From Tahibacter amnicola (GTDB lineage: Bacteria; Pseudomonadota; Gammaproteobacteria; Xanthomonadales; Rhodanobacteraceae): 64,000 bases of DNA. Below, piece after piece: positions 28,640-38,115 of this stretch (the stretch's first letter is position 1; each line of letters opens with the position of its first letter). The notes beneath the pieces are model-generated. The model saw only the letters and a program-made list of their open reading frames with translations. It made no database searches and had not been told where the DNA came from. A program made the position numbers and the translations under genes. The stretch is from positions 1,637,001 through 1,701,000 of the forward strand of contig NZ_CP104694.1 of NCBI RefSeq assembly GCF_025398735.1, given 5' to 3'.

Positions 28640-28850
28640 GACGAACCCCGCTCACCCCGGCTTGAGCGAGGAAAGTATATGACGGCGGGACCGTCGGGCG
28701 CCTGTGCACCGGTGGCTGGCGGCGTGACGGCGGCGTCCGCCGGACAGGCGGTGATCCGTCCAGGCCGCTGGAGCGGGGTTTGGACCTCTATACGGCCACG
28801 AACCGCCCGGCGCGTCCGCTATGCGATCGATAGTCGACCGTGCCGCGGCT

Positions 28851-30209
28851 TCAGCGCGCGGCGCCGCCGTTGGCAACGCGGGTGCGTTCCAGGATCTCGA
28901 TTCCCGCCCAGTCCACCTGGGGCAGGCCCAGGTAGCGGTCCAGCAGCATCGGCAGGAGGCCCGTCGGCAGCGAGGTTTCGCAGTTCCACAGCATGACCGT
29001 GCCGAAGCGGTACTCCGGGAAGAACGCGATGATGCCGCGGTAGCCCTGCACGGCGCCGGCGTGGAAAACCAGGTTGACGCCGGCGTAGTCGTACACACGC
29101 CAGCCGAGGGCGTACTGGGCATTGCGCAGGCGCCCGCGTCGCCAGGGCGAAGAGCGCATTTCCGTGGGGGTGGTCACCACGGGTGTGTGCAGGGTGTTGA
29201 GCAACTGAGGCGGGATCACGTCCGGCCGGCCGCCCATGTGGGCGATCAGGTAGTTGGACATGTCCTTGATGCTGGCATTGACGCCGGCCGCCGGAGCGAC
29301 GTGGTAGTAGCTCTCGCGCGGCTGGAACGGCACCCAGCTGCGTCCGCGGCGCGTGTGAGGGCGTGCCCACTCCGGGCTGGACTCCAGGGCGTCGCGCCCG
29401 TACGTCGCCGTGGTCATCCCCAGCGGATGGAAGATGCGTTTCTCGACCTGGTGGTAGAAGAAGTCACCGGTGACGGCGTAGGTGACATCGCCGAGCAGGC
29501 TGAAGGCAATGTTCTGGTAGCTGTAGCAGTCGCCGACGCCGCAGATCGGATCCACTTCCTTCAGACGATCGACCAGCACGGGGTAGGGTTGGTCCTGCTC
29601 GAGCAGATGGTCGTAGGTGTTGTGCGGCAGGCCGACGCGATGGCTGAGGATGTCGCGGATGCTGAGCTTCTCCGCGGCACTGGTGTCCTTGAGGGCGAAC
29701 GTCGGCAGGATGCTGCCCACGCGCGTCTGCCAGTCGAGGTAGCCCTTGTCGACCAGCATGCCGGCCAGCGTGGCGGCGAAGGACTTCGACAGCGAGGCCA
29801 GACGGAATACGGTCGACGGCGTCACGGGCGTGCGGTTGGCCGCGTCGGCAAATCCCACGCCGCGCTGGAGCAGGACCTGATCGCCCTGGACCACTGCCAC
29901 GGCCAGGCCGGCGACCTGGCCCGATGCTTCCACGGCATCCAGCCAGGCGTTGAGTTCGGTGGCGGCGGTCAGCCCGGCGTTGGGCGCGGGCGCGGCAAGC
30001 ACCACCGCGGCGGCTGGTACGGCTGCGGCCTTGGCCTTGGTCGCGCGCGCCTTGGTGGCTTTGGTGGCCTTCGCCTTGGCCCGCTGCGTCGCCGCTGCCT
30101 GCGCCCTGGCGGCTTCGCGTTTGGTCGGCGTACGCGCCGATACCGTTCCGATAGACACTGTGCCCAGGATCAGGCACGCGGCGATGACCAGGAATCGCTT
30201 CAGACGCAT
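28851..30209 (-). CDS. Secreted serine hydrolase, class C beta-lactamase/PBP4-like fold
   Basis: Exported protein of 452 residues with a signal peptide (FLVIAACLILGTVSIGTVSA) and then a Lys/Ala/Thr-rich low-complexity stretch (about 30-75). The catalytic domain has SLSK (Ser139-x-x-Lys142), YQN (Tyr231-x-Asn233) and HAG (His383-x-Gly385) in place of KTG, the set seen in class C beta-lactamase-related esterases and D-aminopeptidases. It is probably a periplasmic or lipid-facing peptidase or esterase; antibiotic hydrolysis cannot be inferred. ATG 30209 is supported by the signal peptide. Confidence 0.87.
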   Translation of the reverse strand: MRLKRFLVIAACLILGTVSIGTVSARTPTKREAARAQAAATQRAKAKATKATKARATKAKAAAVPAAAVVLAAPAPNAGLTAATELNAWLDAVEASGQVAGLAVAVVQGDQVLLQRGVGFADAANRTPVTPSTVFRLASLSKSFAATLAGMLVDKGYLDWQTRVGSILPTFALKDTSAAEKLSIRDILSHRVGLPHNTYDHLLEQDQPYPVLVDRLKEVDPICGVGDCYSYQNIAFSLLGDVTYAVTGDFFYHQVEKRIFHPLGMTTATYGRDALESSPEWARPHTRRGRSWVPFQPRESYYHVAPAAGVNASIKDMSNYLIAHMGGRPDVIPPQLLNTLHTPVVTTPTEMRSSPWRRGRLRNAQYALGWRVYDYAGVNLVFHAGAVQGYRGIIAFFPEYRFGTVMLWNCETSLPTGLLPMLLDRYLGLPQVDWAGIEILERTRVANGGAAR

Positions 30210-30573
30210 GTCCGGCCCGGCCCAACGGTGTAGTGACGGTTCGGACGGAAGGCGATGGCGCGCAAACGCGGCTTACCGGTTGGAAGATAAGGCATTGTGG
30301 TCAACGGCTGGTCGTGCTGGCGCCGATTGTGGTGCAGTTCGAAGGCATCTACAACGGACTGCCCCCTGCAAAGTGCGAGCCGGGCCACTTCCCCTGGCGC
30401 GGCACGGTGCAGAAATCCGCAGGCGGGTGCGGGGTGGTCCACTCGCGCAATTGCGGCAAACCCTGCCTGGCCGGAAAACGCGACACTGGTCCCGCCACAT
30501 CCCCCCGTTTCAGATGTGGCTATCCCATTGGTGACGTGTAGCCATCGCAAGTGGATTGCGATGGCTTTTTTTT
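30210..30573 (+). ncRNA. Candidate small RNA or leader ending in an intrinsic terminator
   Basis: Between the divergent beta-lactamase-fold and CadC-like genes lies ~330 bp with no supported protein. It ends in a strong plus-strand terminator (30540-30573). Since nothing recognisable is transcribed rightward into it, an independent small RNA is one explanation. A 102-codon open frame (30233-30541) runs into the terminator stem but lacks any motif. No known RNA family was recognised. Confidence 0.25.
30540..30573 (+). terminator. Rho-independent terminator
   Basis: AGCCATCGCA (30540-30549) and TGCGATGGCT (30557-30566) form a perfect 10-bp stem with a 7-nt loop, followed by eight T's (30566-30573). 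Confidence 0.9.
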
Positions 30574-30737
30574 GCTCTGACGGCACTCATCCGCGTGTAT
30601 GGAGTGCGATCGCGGAGCGAAATCCGGTCAGGGCCAACCGGTCGGTAATGGTCCATGTTGCGACCCTTGCTCGCAGGCTTCGCACTGCGCGCAATTTGTG
30701 GCACCCTGCTATCTACGAAAACCTTCGTGATATCGGA

Positions 30738-32875
30738 ATGCTCCCTGTCGCGCTCACCGATGACTGCGTGAACCGCACACTCCGCGTCGCCGGCAAGCGG
30801 ATCGACGTGGGTGCGCTGCGTCTGATCGACGGAGACGACACGCGGCGGATCACGCCCAAGGCACTGGCGGTGCTGCTGGAGCTGGCGCGTGAACCGGGCC
30901 ATACCCGCACACGCGATGAGTTGCTGCTGCGGGTCTGGCATGGCCGGGCCGGCGACGGGGACGTGCTCACCCAGGTGGTCAAGGAATTGCGCCGTCTGTT
31001 TGATGACGATCCGACGGCGCCGCGGGTCATCGAGACCGTACCGCGCGTGGGTTATCGCCTGCTCGCGGAGCCGTGCTGGGACCTGCCGGCGAAAGTCGAT
31101 CCGGTGCCATCCGCGCCGCCGCTGCGGCGGCGTAGCACCGCCGGGTGGGTGCGTCTGGCCGGGGCAATCGCCACGGGCCTGATACTGATCATGGCGGCGG
31201 CCTACCTGCTGTTGCGGCGGATGCCGGCGCCCGCTGCAATGCCGTTGCCTTTGCCCGTGCCTGCGACGCCGCAGATCCTCACCGCCGAGCCGGGCGCGGA
31301 GTTCGCACCGCATCTGTCGCCGGACGGCTCGCGCGTGGCCTATGTGGCACAGGATGCGGAAACCGGCCTGACCCGCATCTACGTACGAGGTACCTCCGCC
31401 GCGGCCACCTTTACGCCCACGCGGGGCTCGGCCACGAGCGCTCGCCCGTATGGTCGGCAGATGGTGCCCAGATTGCCTTCCTGCGCCACCAGAACGGTGC
31501 CTGCGAGCTTGTGACGGTCGATGCGCTGGGTGGGCCCGAGCGTACGCGCGGGACGTGCGACGAGGCGTGGCATGCCGGATTTGACTGGTCACCCGACGGC
31601 AGCATTTTCATTGCCGCCGGCGGCGACGGCCGCCATCCGGCGCGCCTGCGTGCGCTGCGCGCTGAAGGCGGGTTCGTTGATTTCCACTACCAGTTCGATC
31701 CGGCCGCGCACGACGACGCGCCGCGCTTCTCGCCCGATGGCCGTACCGTCGCGTTCCGGCGCGGATTGCTTCCCTACAGCGACATCTACCTGGCCGACTG
31801 GCAGACCGGGCAGGTTCGCCGGCTGACCGACGTCGCCGCGCGTATCCGCGGCTTCGACTGGCTTCCCGACGGACGTGGCCTGGTGTTCGCGTCCGATCAC
31901 GCCGGCATCACGGCGCTTTACAGTGTCCCGCTCGACGGTGGCCCGGTCACACCACTGGGTGTGGCGCCCGCGCAGGCACCGGACCTGGCGCACGACCGCA
32001 CGGCCGGTGCACCCGCATTGACCTACGAGATTCCGAAAACCCGTTCGCGCATGGACGGTGTCGTGGTCGGCAGCGATACCGCTGCCCTGCGCGAAATCGC
32101 GCCATCCACCGGCAGTGATAGCGATCCGGCACTGTCGCCGGAAGGCACGCGCCTGGCTTTCATCTCGGACCGCAGCGGCAGCCAGCAGTTGTGGCTCTAC
32201 GACGCGGCCGCACGCCAGAGCCTGCCGCTGACCACGCGACCGAATTCGCTCTACTTTCAGCCGCAGTGGCGCACGGACGGCGCCAAGCTGCTTGTCACGC
32301 ATCGTGTAGCAGGGCGGGGCGAGCTGGTCGAGGTGGACCTGGCCAGCCAGGCGCACCGCACGGTTTCGCCGCCGGAAGTGAATGTGCGCTTCGGTGCCTA
32401 CGCCCCGGGCAGCGGCTATCTGGTGGTGGCCGACACCGCCGCTGACAGCCAGCTGTTGCTGATCGAACCGGCCGACGGGCCTGGCGCGCACCTGCTGCGT
32501 ACGAATGTCGCGGCCGCCGGTATCGATGCGAGCAGCGGCGACATCTACTACGCCCGTCGCGACAGCCCCGACATCCTGCGGCTCTCGCCGGCAGCAGGAA
32601 CCGACTCCCTGGTCGCAAGCCTCGACGGGCGACGCCAATGGCGGGTGGCCAATGGTGCCGCCTGGTATTTCGAAAGCGATGGCGCCGATGGCGTGAACCT
32701 GGTCCGGCGCGACTTTCGCGACGGCGCGTCCTCGGTCGCGTGGACCACCACTGCGGCGATCGACCCGGACAATTTCGCACTGAGCGCCGAAGCACGCCGT
32801 CTGGTCGTCACGCGCTGGACGCAGAACGACACCGACATCGGCATTGTGCGATTCGTGCGCGACCGCCCTCCCTAG
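30738..32875 (+). pseudogene. CadC-like winged-helix membrane sensor with PD40 propeller, broken by a frameshift
   Basis: Together, two overlapping frames encode one CadC/ToxR-like protein. Frame 1 (30738 to 31514) gives a winged-helix domain (ALAVLLELAREPGHTRTRDE; VVKELRRLFDDDP; VIETVPRVGYRLL), a membrane helix (AIATGLILIMAAAYLLL) and the first propeller blade (SPDGSRVAYVAQD). Frame 2 (to 32875) continues with HERSPVWSADGAQIAFLR and further blades (SPDGRTVAFRRG, LPDGRGLVFASD, SPEGTRLAFISD). The switch fits loss of one G from the run at 31423-31426: a fifth G would restore a continuous TRGLGHERSPVWS. This could be a real null allele, phase variation or an assembly error. The start ATG 30738 is provisional. 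Confidence 0.8.
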
Positions 32876-32905
32876 TCCGGCTCCTGCTCACGGATGCAAC
32901 GATCT

Positions 32906-32921
32906 CGGCGAAATTTCGCCG
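32906..32921. promoter_or_regulatory. 16-bp perfect palindrome upstream of AraC-type gene
   Basis: CGGCGAAATTTCGCCG is a perfect inverted repeat 101 bp before the AraC start and 30 bp after the CadC-like stop. It could be an operator. A terminator role is less likely because no U-tract follows. Confidence 0.35.
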
Positions 32922-33022
32922 CAACCTAAGTACAACTTCAGCCGGAAATCACATCGCCTCGGGATTCGCGCACACCACGCCGGTACTTCTTGCAGCCCAG
33001 TCCATCGGAGTGGGAGGCAGCA

Positions 33023-34012
33023 ATGAAGATCTTCAGCGAGACCCTGCGTGTGGGAGCACGGATCGAATGGCCGGGTGAAACCTTTGCCCAGCGCTTCGGC
33101 GACGGACTGGCGGTGGCCGTCGGTGCCGGTCGCGGTGCGACGATCGCCTGCCAGGGCGTCGGCGGAATCTGGATTCCGTTGCGGGGTCGCCTCAAGGTCG
33201 CCAGCGGCGAAACCAGCTTCGCGCTGGAACCGGGCCAGCTGATGGTGTCCGAGCCCGAGCAGCGGATCCAGGCCGGCGGCCGGTCGGGCGTGTTGTGGCT
33301 GGCGCTGCTGGCCCAGCGCAACGGCTGGCGTCGTGCACTGTCGCGTGCGGGTGCGGTGAGCCTGTCGGAGACGGCCCTGGTTCCCGCGTGGCACGGGGCG
33401 CCACCGGCTTTGCGGCGGCTCGCCGTCGGCGTCGTGCGGCAGGCCCTGTCGCGCACCAGCGACTACCCGCTGCAGAGCGCCTGCGACCGTTTTCTGGCGG
33501 AGATCCTCGAGCTGCAGTCCGGCTTCGACGCCATGGTCGAGCGTTGCCCGGGCCGCACGCTGGCGCAACGACGCAACGTGTTCCTGCGCTTGCAGCGCGT
33601 GCGCAATCACATGGCTGCCAACTGCGAGCAGGAGCTGGACGTGCCGGAACTGGCGCGCATGGCGAGCTACTCGCCCTGGCATTTCATCCGTGCGTTCCAC
33701 GCCGTTTACGGCGAGACGCCGCACGCCTGCCTGGTTGATCGTCGCCTGGAACGGGCCCGACGCCTGGTGCGCGCCAGCGCGCTGGCCATCAGCGAGATCG
33801 CGGTTGCCAGCGGATTTGAGAACCGCTGTGCGTTCTCGCGGCTGTTCAAGCAGCGATTCGGCATCAGCGCCGCCGCGCTGCGCCGTTCGCACGGCATCAG
33901 TGCCCGCAAACAGCGCCTGCAACGTTGCGATGCCGGCGAATTGACGCTGCACGCAGTTTCCGCAACGCGGTCGGCCAATTGGCGGCAACTCGCAGGCGCT
34001 ACAGATTTTTAA
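33023..34012 (+). CDS. AraC-family transcriptional regulator
   Basis: DNA-binding regulator of 329 residues. The N-terminal half is a cupin-like sensing region (GIWIPLRGRLKVASGETSFALEPGQLMV). The C-terminal half holds the two AraC helix-turn-helix motifs: LDVPELARMASYSPWHFIRAFHAVYGETPH and ISEIAVASGFENRCAFSRLFKQRFG, written here in part. GGGAGG (33012-33017) supports ATG 33023. It lies directly upstream of a TonB-dependent receptor gene, a possible target. Confidence 0.9.
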   Translation: MKIFSETLRVGARIEWPGETFAQRFGDGLAVAVGAGRGATIACQGVGGIWIPLRGRLKVASGETSFALEPGQLMVSEPEQRIQAGGRSGVLWLALLAQRNGWRRALSRAGAVSLSETALVPAWHGAPPALRRLAVGVVRQALSRTSDYPLQSACDRFLAEILELQSGFDAMVERCPGRTLAQRRNVFLRLQRVRNHMAANCEQELDVPELARMASYSPWHFIRAFHAVYGETPHACLVDRRLERARRLVRASALAISEIAVASGFENRCAFSRLFKQRFGISAAALRRSHGISARKQRLQRCDAGELTLHAVSATRSANWRQLAGATDF

Positions 34013-34136
34013 CGTCACGGTGCCGGGCGGATGCGATTCGTCGGCGTAGCAGCGGCCGGCCGGCAGGGTGGCCGTCCTCTTCGACCACGGGCGCGATGCG
34101 GCGTTGTCGACTTATTCAAAGATACAGGAGAGATTC

Positions 34137-37040
34137 ATGTACAGACCCACGCTGACTCGCGCGGTGCGCGCGGCGCTAGGTGGCTCGCTCACCGGCACCG
34201 GTGCGGCCGCCACCGCTATCCTGGGCTGCACGGCGCTGCCGGCGATGGCGCAGAGCCCGGCTCCGTCGGACAGTTCGGACAAGCTCGAAACGATCGTGGT
34301 GACCGGCACGCATATCCGCCGCGTTGACATGGAGACATCGAGCCCGGTGTTCGTGATTGACAAATCGCAGATCGAAAAGACCGGAAAGCTCACGGTCGGC
34401 GACCTGCTGCAACAGACGCCCGCGATCGCCGGCGGCGCCACCGCGTCCAATCCGCAGGTGAACAACGGTGGTGGCAACGGTGCTTCGACGATCGACCTGC
34501 GTGGCCTTGGCCCCGCGCGTACGCTGATCCTGGTGAACGGCCGTCGCCTCACCGGTCCGTCGCCGGACGTCAATGCCATTCCCATCAACCTCGTCGAACG
34601 CGTGGAAGTGCTCAAAGACGGTGCCTCGGCCGTCTATGGATCCGATGCGATCGGCGGCGTGGTCAACTTCATCCTGCGTCGCGACTACCAGGGCGCCGAG
34701 GTGGCGGTCGACTACGGTGTTTCCGGCAAGGACGACGCAGCGCGTCACGGCGTCAGCATGACGCTCGGGCATACCAGCGATCGCGGCAGCATTCTCGTGG
34801 GTGCCAACTACAACAAGCAGGAAGAGGCGCTGGCGGTCGATCGCGACTTCGCCAAGGACGCGCTGTACCTGTCGTCCGGCGTGGCATCGCCGGCCGGATC
34901 CAGCCGCACGCCACGCGGCCGCATCGTGCTGCCGGACGCCATGCTGGCGACCTTCGGCTGCACCAACGCCTCCAATGGCGGCTCGGTCACGCGCATCCCG
35001 GGTGCGGCGGGTGACTCGCTGGACGACTATCGCTGCTTCCGCGGCGCGGACGATGCCTACAACTTCCAGGCCGTCGCCAATCGCGTGATGACCCCGCAGG
35101 AGCGCGCCAGCCTTTTCATTGTCGGCAACTACCGCCTGACGGACAGCGTCGAGGCCTATCTCGAAGCCTTCCACAACAAGACCAGTTCGTCGTCGGCCAT
35201 CGCGCCATTGCCGTTCGACGCCCGCACCGACAACGTGCTCATATCGGCCGACAACGTGTACAACCCGTTCGACATCGATTTCGGACGTAACGGCGACAAC
35301 GACACGGGCCGCAATCTGCTGCTGCGCCTTGAGTCGCTCGGCAATCGCCGTACCGGGTTCGGCGTGAGCACCGACCAGCTCAACATGGGTCTCAGGGGCG
35401 GCTTCGGCGATAGCTCATGGCAGTGGGACGCAAGCTTCACCTACGGTCATTTCTCCCAGGTCTCCTCCAACTCGGGCTTCCTGTATCGGCCCGGCCTGCA
35501 GGCGGCGCTGGGCCCCTCGTACATCGATTCCGCTGGCGTAGCCCACTGCGGTACGCCCGATGCCACGATCGCAGGCTGCATTCCGATCAATCCCTTCAAC
35601 CCCTCGCTGACGCCCGAGGGGTTCCAGTCGCTGAGCGCACAGTTCAAGAACACGACGACGTTGATCCAGCGCGAAGCGGAATTCAACGCCAATGGCGAGC
35701 TGTTCGAGCTGCCGGCGGGCGTGGCAAGCCTTGCCGTCGGCGCTTCCTATCGCAAGGAATACCAGAACTTCGCGCCGAGCTTCCTCAATACCGCGATCGG
35801 CCCGGACTACACCAGCTGCTACCTCGCCAACGAAACCTGCACCTCGCCCATCGTCGGCGACTTCGACGTGAAGGAGGCCTACGCGGAAGTGTTCCTGCCG
35901 GTGTTGCGCGACGTGGCGTTTGCCCAGTCGCTCAATGTCACGATCGGCACGCGCTTCTCCAGGTACTCGACCTTCGGCAACGCGACCAACTCGAAGATCG
36001 GCTTCGAATGGCGACCGGTCGAGGACGTACTGGTGCGCGGAACGATTGCGGAAGTCTTCCGTGCCCCGACGATCTCGAACCTGTTTGCGGCACCGGCGTC
36101 CAACTCGCCGACGTTCCAGGATCCCTGCATCGGGCTGGACGTGCCTGTCGGCGTCAACGCCAACATCGACCGTGCCTGCCAGTTCGTGCCGCGCGACGGC
36201 TCGTTCGGCGGACCGCTCAACGGCCAGACGACCGGCCTGGTCACCGGCAACGCCCACCTGCAGCCCGAAAGCGGCAAGGCCTTCACCTGGGGCGTGGTCT
36301 ACGACCCGAACTGGCTCGATGGCCTGTCCACGAGCATGGATGTCTGGCGTTTCGCGCTCAACGACAACATCACCGCGCTGGATGTGAACACGATTGCGCA
36401 GCAGTGCTATACCTCGGGCAATCTGTGCGAGTTCATTCATCGGTTCGCCGCCGACGGGCAGGTGTTCTACATCGACCAGCCGACCCTCAATCTCGGCCGC
36501 ATTGATACCAAGGGTGTCGACCTGGGCGTCAAGTATCGTCTGCCGGAAACGGCCTTCGGCAACTTCCGCTTCGGCGTCGATGCGACGTACACCGCACAAT
36601 ACAACCAGACGATTTTCGACCAGAGCGGCCGTCCGACCGGTGTGATCTACGGTGCGGGCCACTTCAACCGGCAGATCGGCAACTTCGCGCGCTGGCGCGG
36701 GCTGGGCTCCGTGAGCTGGGACAAGGGCAACTGGGATGCCAGCTGGACCATGCGCTATGTCGGGGGATTCCGCCTCGGCAGCCTGCGTCCGGATGGCGAC
36801 AGCGCGGACGGCACGTTCAAGAATGTCGTGGTCGACTACGGCGCGCGCACCTACCACAACCTGCAGGCGGGCTACACCATTGAACCGATCAACACGCGCA
36901 TCGACGTTGGCGTGGATAACGTCTTCGACAAAAAGCCGCCGATCCTCTACCAGAACAACGTCGTCAACGCGAACACCGATCCGGTGACGTTCGACACCGT
37001 CGGCCGGTACTTCTTTGCCCGCGTCAGCGTGAAGTTCTGA
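34137..37040 (+). CDS. TonB-dependent outer membrane receptor
   Basis: Receptor of 967 residues for energy-dependent uptake across the outer membrane. It has a signal peptide ending ALPAMAQ, an N-terminal TonB-box-like motif (LETIVVTGTHIRRVD), a plug domain (TVGDLLQQTPAIAGG; STIDLRGLGPARTLILVNGRR; VERVEVLKDGASAVYGSDAI) and a 22-strand-type barrel ending in a C-terminal Phe (YFFARVSVKF). The VTGTxIRR class with a Gly/Asn-rich plug is greatly expanded in Xanthomonadales; the substrate is unknown. AGGAGAG supports ATG 34137. The AraC gene upstream may control it. Confidence 0.94.
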   Translation: MYRPTLTRAVRAALGGSLTGTGAAATAILGCTALPAMAQSPAPSDSSDKLETIVVTGTHIRRVDMETSSPVFVIDKSQIEKTGKLTVGDLLQQTPAIAGGATASNPQVNNGGGNGASTIDLRGLGPARTLILVNGRRLTGPSPDVNAIPINLVERVEVLKDGASAVYGSDAIGGVVNFILRRDYQGAEVAVDYGVSGKDDAARHGVSMTLGHTSDRGSILVGANYNKQEEALAVDRDFAKDALYLSSGVASPAGSSRTPRGRIVLPDAMLATFGCTNASNGGSVTRIPGAAGDSLDDYRCFRGADDAYNFQAVANRVMTPQERASLFIVGNYRLTDSVEAYLEAFHNKTSSSSAIAPLPFDARTDNVLISADNVYNPFDIDFGRNGDNDTGRNLLLRLESLGNRRTGFGVSTDQLNMGLRGGFGDSSWQWDASFTYGHFSQVSSNSGFLYRPGLQAALGPSYIDSAGVAHCGTPDATIAGCIPINPFNPSLTPEGFQSLSAQFKNTTTLIQREAEFNANGELFELPAGVASLAVGASYRKEYQNFAPSFLNTAIGPDYTSCYLANETCTSPIVGDFDVKEAYAEVFLPVLRDVAFAQSLNVTIGTRFSRYSTFGNATNSKIGFEWRPVEDVLVRGTIAEVFRAPTISNLFAAPASNSPTFQDPCIGLDVPVGVNANIDRACQFVPRDGSFGGPLNGQTTGLVTGNAHLQPESGKAFTWGVVYDPNWLDGLSTSMDVWRFALNDNITALDVNTIAQQCYTSGNLCEFIHRFAADGQVFYIDQPTLNLGRIDTKGVDLGVKYRLPETAFGNFRFGVDATYTAQYNQTIFDQSGRPTGVIYGAGHFNRQIGNFARWRGLGSVSWDKGNWDASWTMRYVGGFRLGSLRPDGDSADGTFKNVVVDYGARTYHNLQAGYTIEPINTRIDVGVDNVFDKKPPILYQNNVVNANTDPVTFDTVGRYFFARVSVKF

Positions 37041-37050
37041 GCTTGCGCGG

Positions 37051-37070
37051 CGGCCCCGGCGCCGGGGCCG
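37051..37070. terminator. Perfect GC palindrome after TonB receptor gene
   Basis: CGGCCCCGGCGCCGGGGCCG is a perfect 20-bp inverted repeat 10 bp after the stop codon. There is no U-tract. Confidence 0.4.
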
Positions 37071-37187
37071 TCGTGACCCACTGCTGCTTGCTCTGCGCGC
37101 CGCGTTTCCGTCGCATGACGGCGCGGCGCGCACTCTTTCCGTTTCCTACGCGATCGCAGCGAATTCCTACTGCTTTCCAAAAACATT

Positions 37188-37216
37188 TGTGAATTGGATC
37201 ACGCCTTTCCTAGGAT
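37188..37216 (+). promoter_or_regulatory. CRP/Clp-type site upstream of DUF6345-like gene
   Basis: TGTGAATTGGATCACG (37188-37203) matches TGTGA-N6-TCACA in nine of ten positions. It shares GTGAATTGG-x-TCACGCC with the site at 13184. A weak -10 candidate TAGGAT lies at 37211-37216; TTGTGA (37187-37192) could serve as a -35 box 18 bp before it. Consensus match is good, promoter geometry uncertain. Confidence 0.55.
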
Positions 37217-37265
37217 CGCCGCCGGCCGTATGGAGCGGCCGGAATTCGAGTGAAAGGAGAGCGAA

Positions 37266-38099
37266 ATGTTTCGACGACAGGATTGTCGCGTGTTGCTGGG
37301 CGTTGTGGCGCTCGCAGCACCGGTGACGATGGTGTCGGCCGCCAACGAGGCGCGCACCTACGCCGTCACGGAATGGAATGCCACGTGTCCGGCAACCACC
37401 CGCACCTACTGGGATGACATGTGCGATGCATGGCGCAATGGAATGATGCGCAAAGGCTGGGCCGGCAAGACCTATAACGAATCGCAGGTCCGCGCTTCGC
37501 TGTTTGCCGACCCGGCTGCCGTGGCGTGGGGTGTCGACAACAGCGCCGACGGCGTCGATGCGGCAGAAGCCAGCCTGTTCTGCGGACATGGCGGATTCAA
37601 CTCGCGCGGCTGGTTCGGCTACCTGCACACGGCTGAAGAGGGCAACTGCCGCATCTACCCGGACCAGATGCGCCTGGGTCCGGCCTCCGGCGGCAAGTCA
37701 CGTTTCTTCCAGACGTCCTCCTGCAACAGCATCCGCTGGGAACAGCGCCATGAATGGCTGCAGGCGGCGACGGGCGAAGTGCACGTGGTCACCGGCTTCA
37801 ACGGACTGATGTACATCGGCTCGATGTTCGTCAACGAGTACGGTGCGCTGGCCGAAGACGCCTACTCCAGCCAGGGTGTCGGCCGTGCGTGGGTGGAGAA
37901 CATGTACCACAACGAACCGTGGTACACCGGCGGCCATGACGTCTGCCCGGTATCGCTGGCCTTCGGCAATACCGACTGGTCCGCGCAATACACGCTGGAC
38001 GAAAGCTACTGGTCGGACTGGCCGGACATGCAGCCGGTCGTGATGACCTCGTACTTCGTCAGTGGCTGCCAGTCCAATGGCGGCCAGGTCTTGCCGTGA
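37266..38099 (+). CDS. Secreted DUF6345-like protein
   Basis: Exported protein of 277 residues with a signal peptide (LLGVVALAAPVTMVSAA). The middle has a caspase/peptidase-like look (SLFCGHGGFNSRGWFGYL; FFQTSSCNSIRW; VVTGFNGLMY), matching DUF6345, a domain without assigned function. The Cys/His of FCGHGG and the later SSCNSI are arranged like a clan CD Cys protease active site; this is only a visual impression. GGAGAG precedes ATG 37266. The next gene starts 16 bp downstream, so the two are probably one operon. Confidence 0.72.
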   Translation: MFRRQDCRVLLGVVALAAPVTMVSAANEARTYAVTEWNATCPATTRTYWDDMCDAWRNGMMRKGWAGKTYNESQVRASLFADPAAVAWGVDNSADGVDAAEASLFCGHGGFNSRGWFGYLHTAEEGNCRIYPDQMRLGPASGGKSRFFQTSSCNSIRWEQRHEWLQAATGEVHVVTGFNGLMYIGSMFVNEYGALAEDAYSSQGVGRAWVENMYHNEPWYTGGHDVCPVSLAFGNTDWSAQYTLDESYWSDWPDMQPVVMTSYFVSGCQSNGGQVLP

Positions 38100-38115
38100 T
38101 CGCCGGAGGAAGCCC

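Noticed and set aside
28851-30209. Calling the SxxK/YxN/HxG protein an antibiotic-resistance beta-lactamase.
   Set aside because: The motif set is shared with esterases and peptidases; it has no neighbouring ampR-type regulator and the function cannot be inferred.
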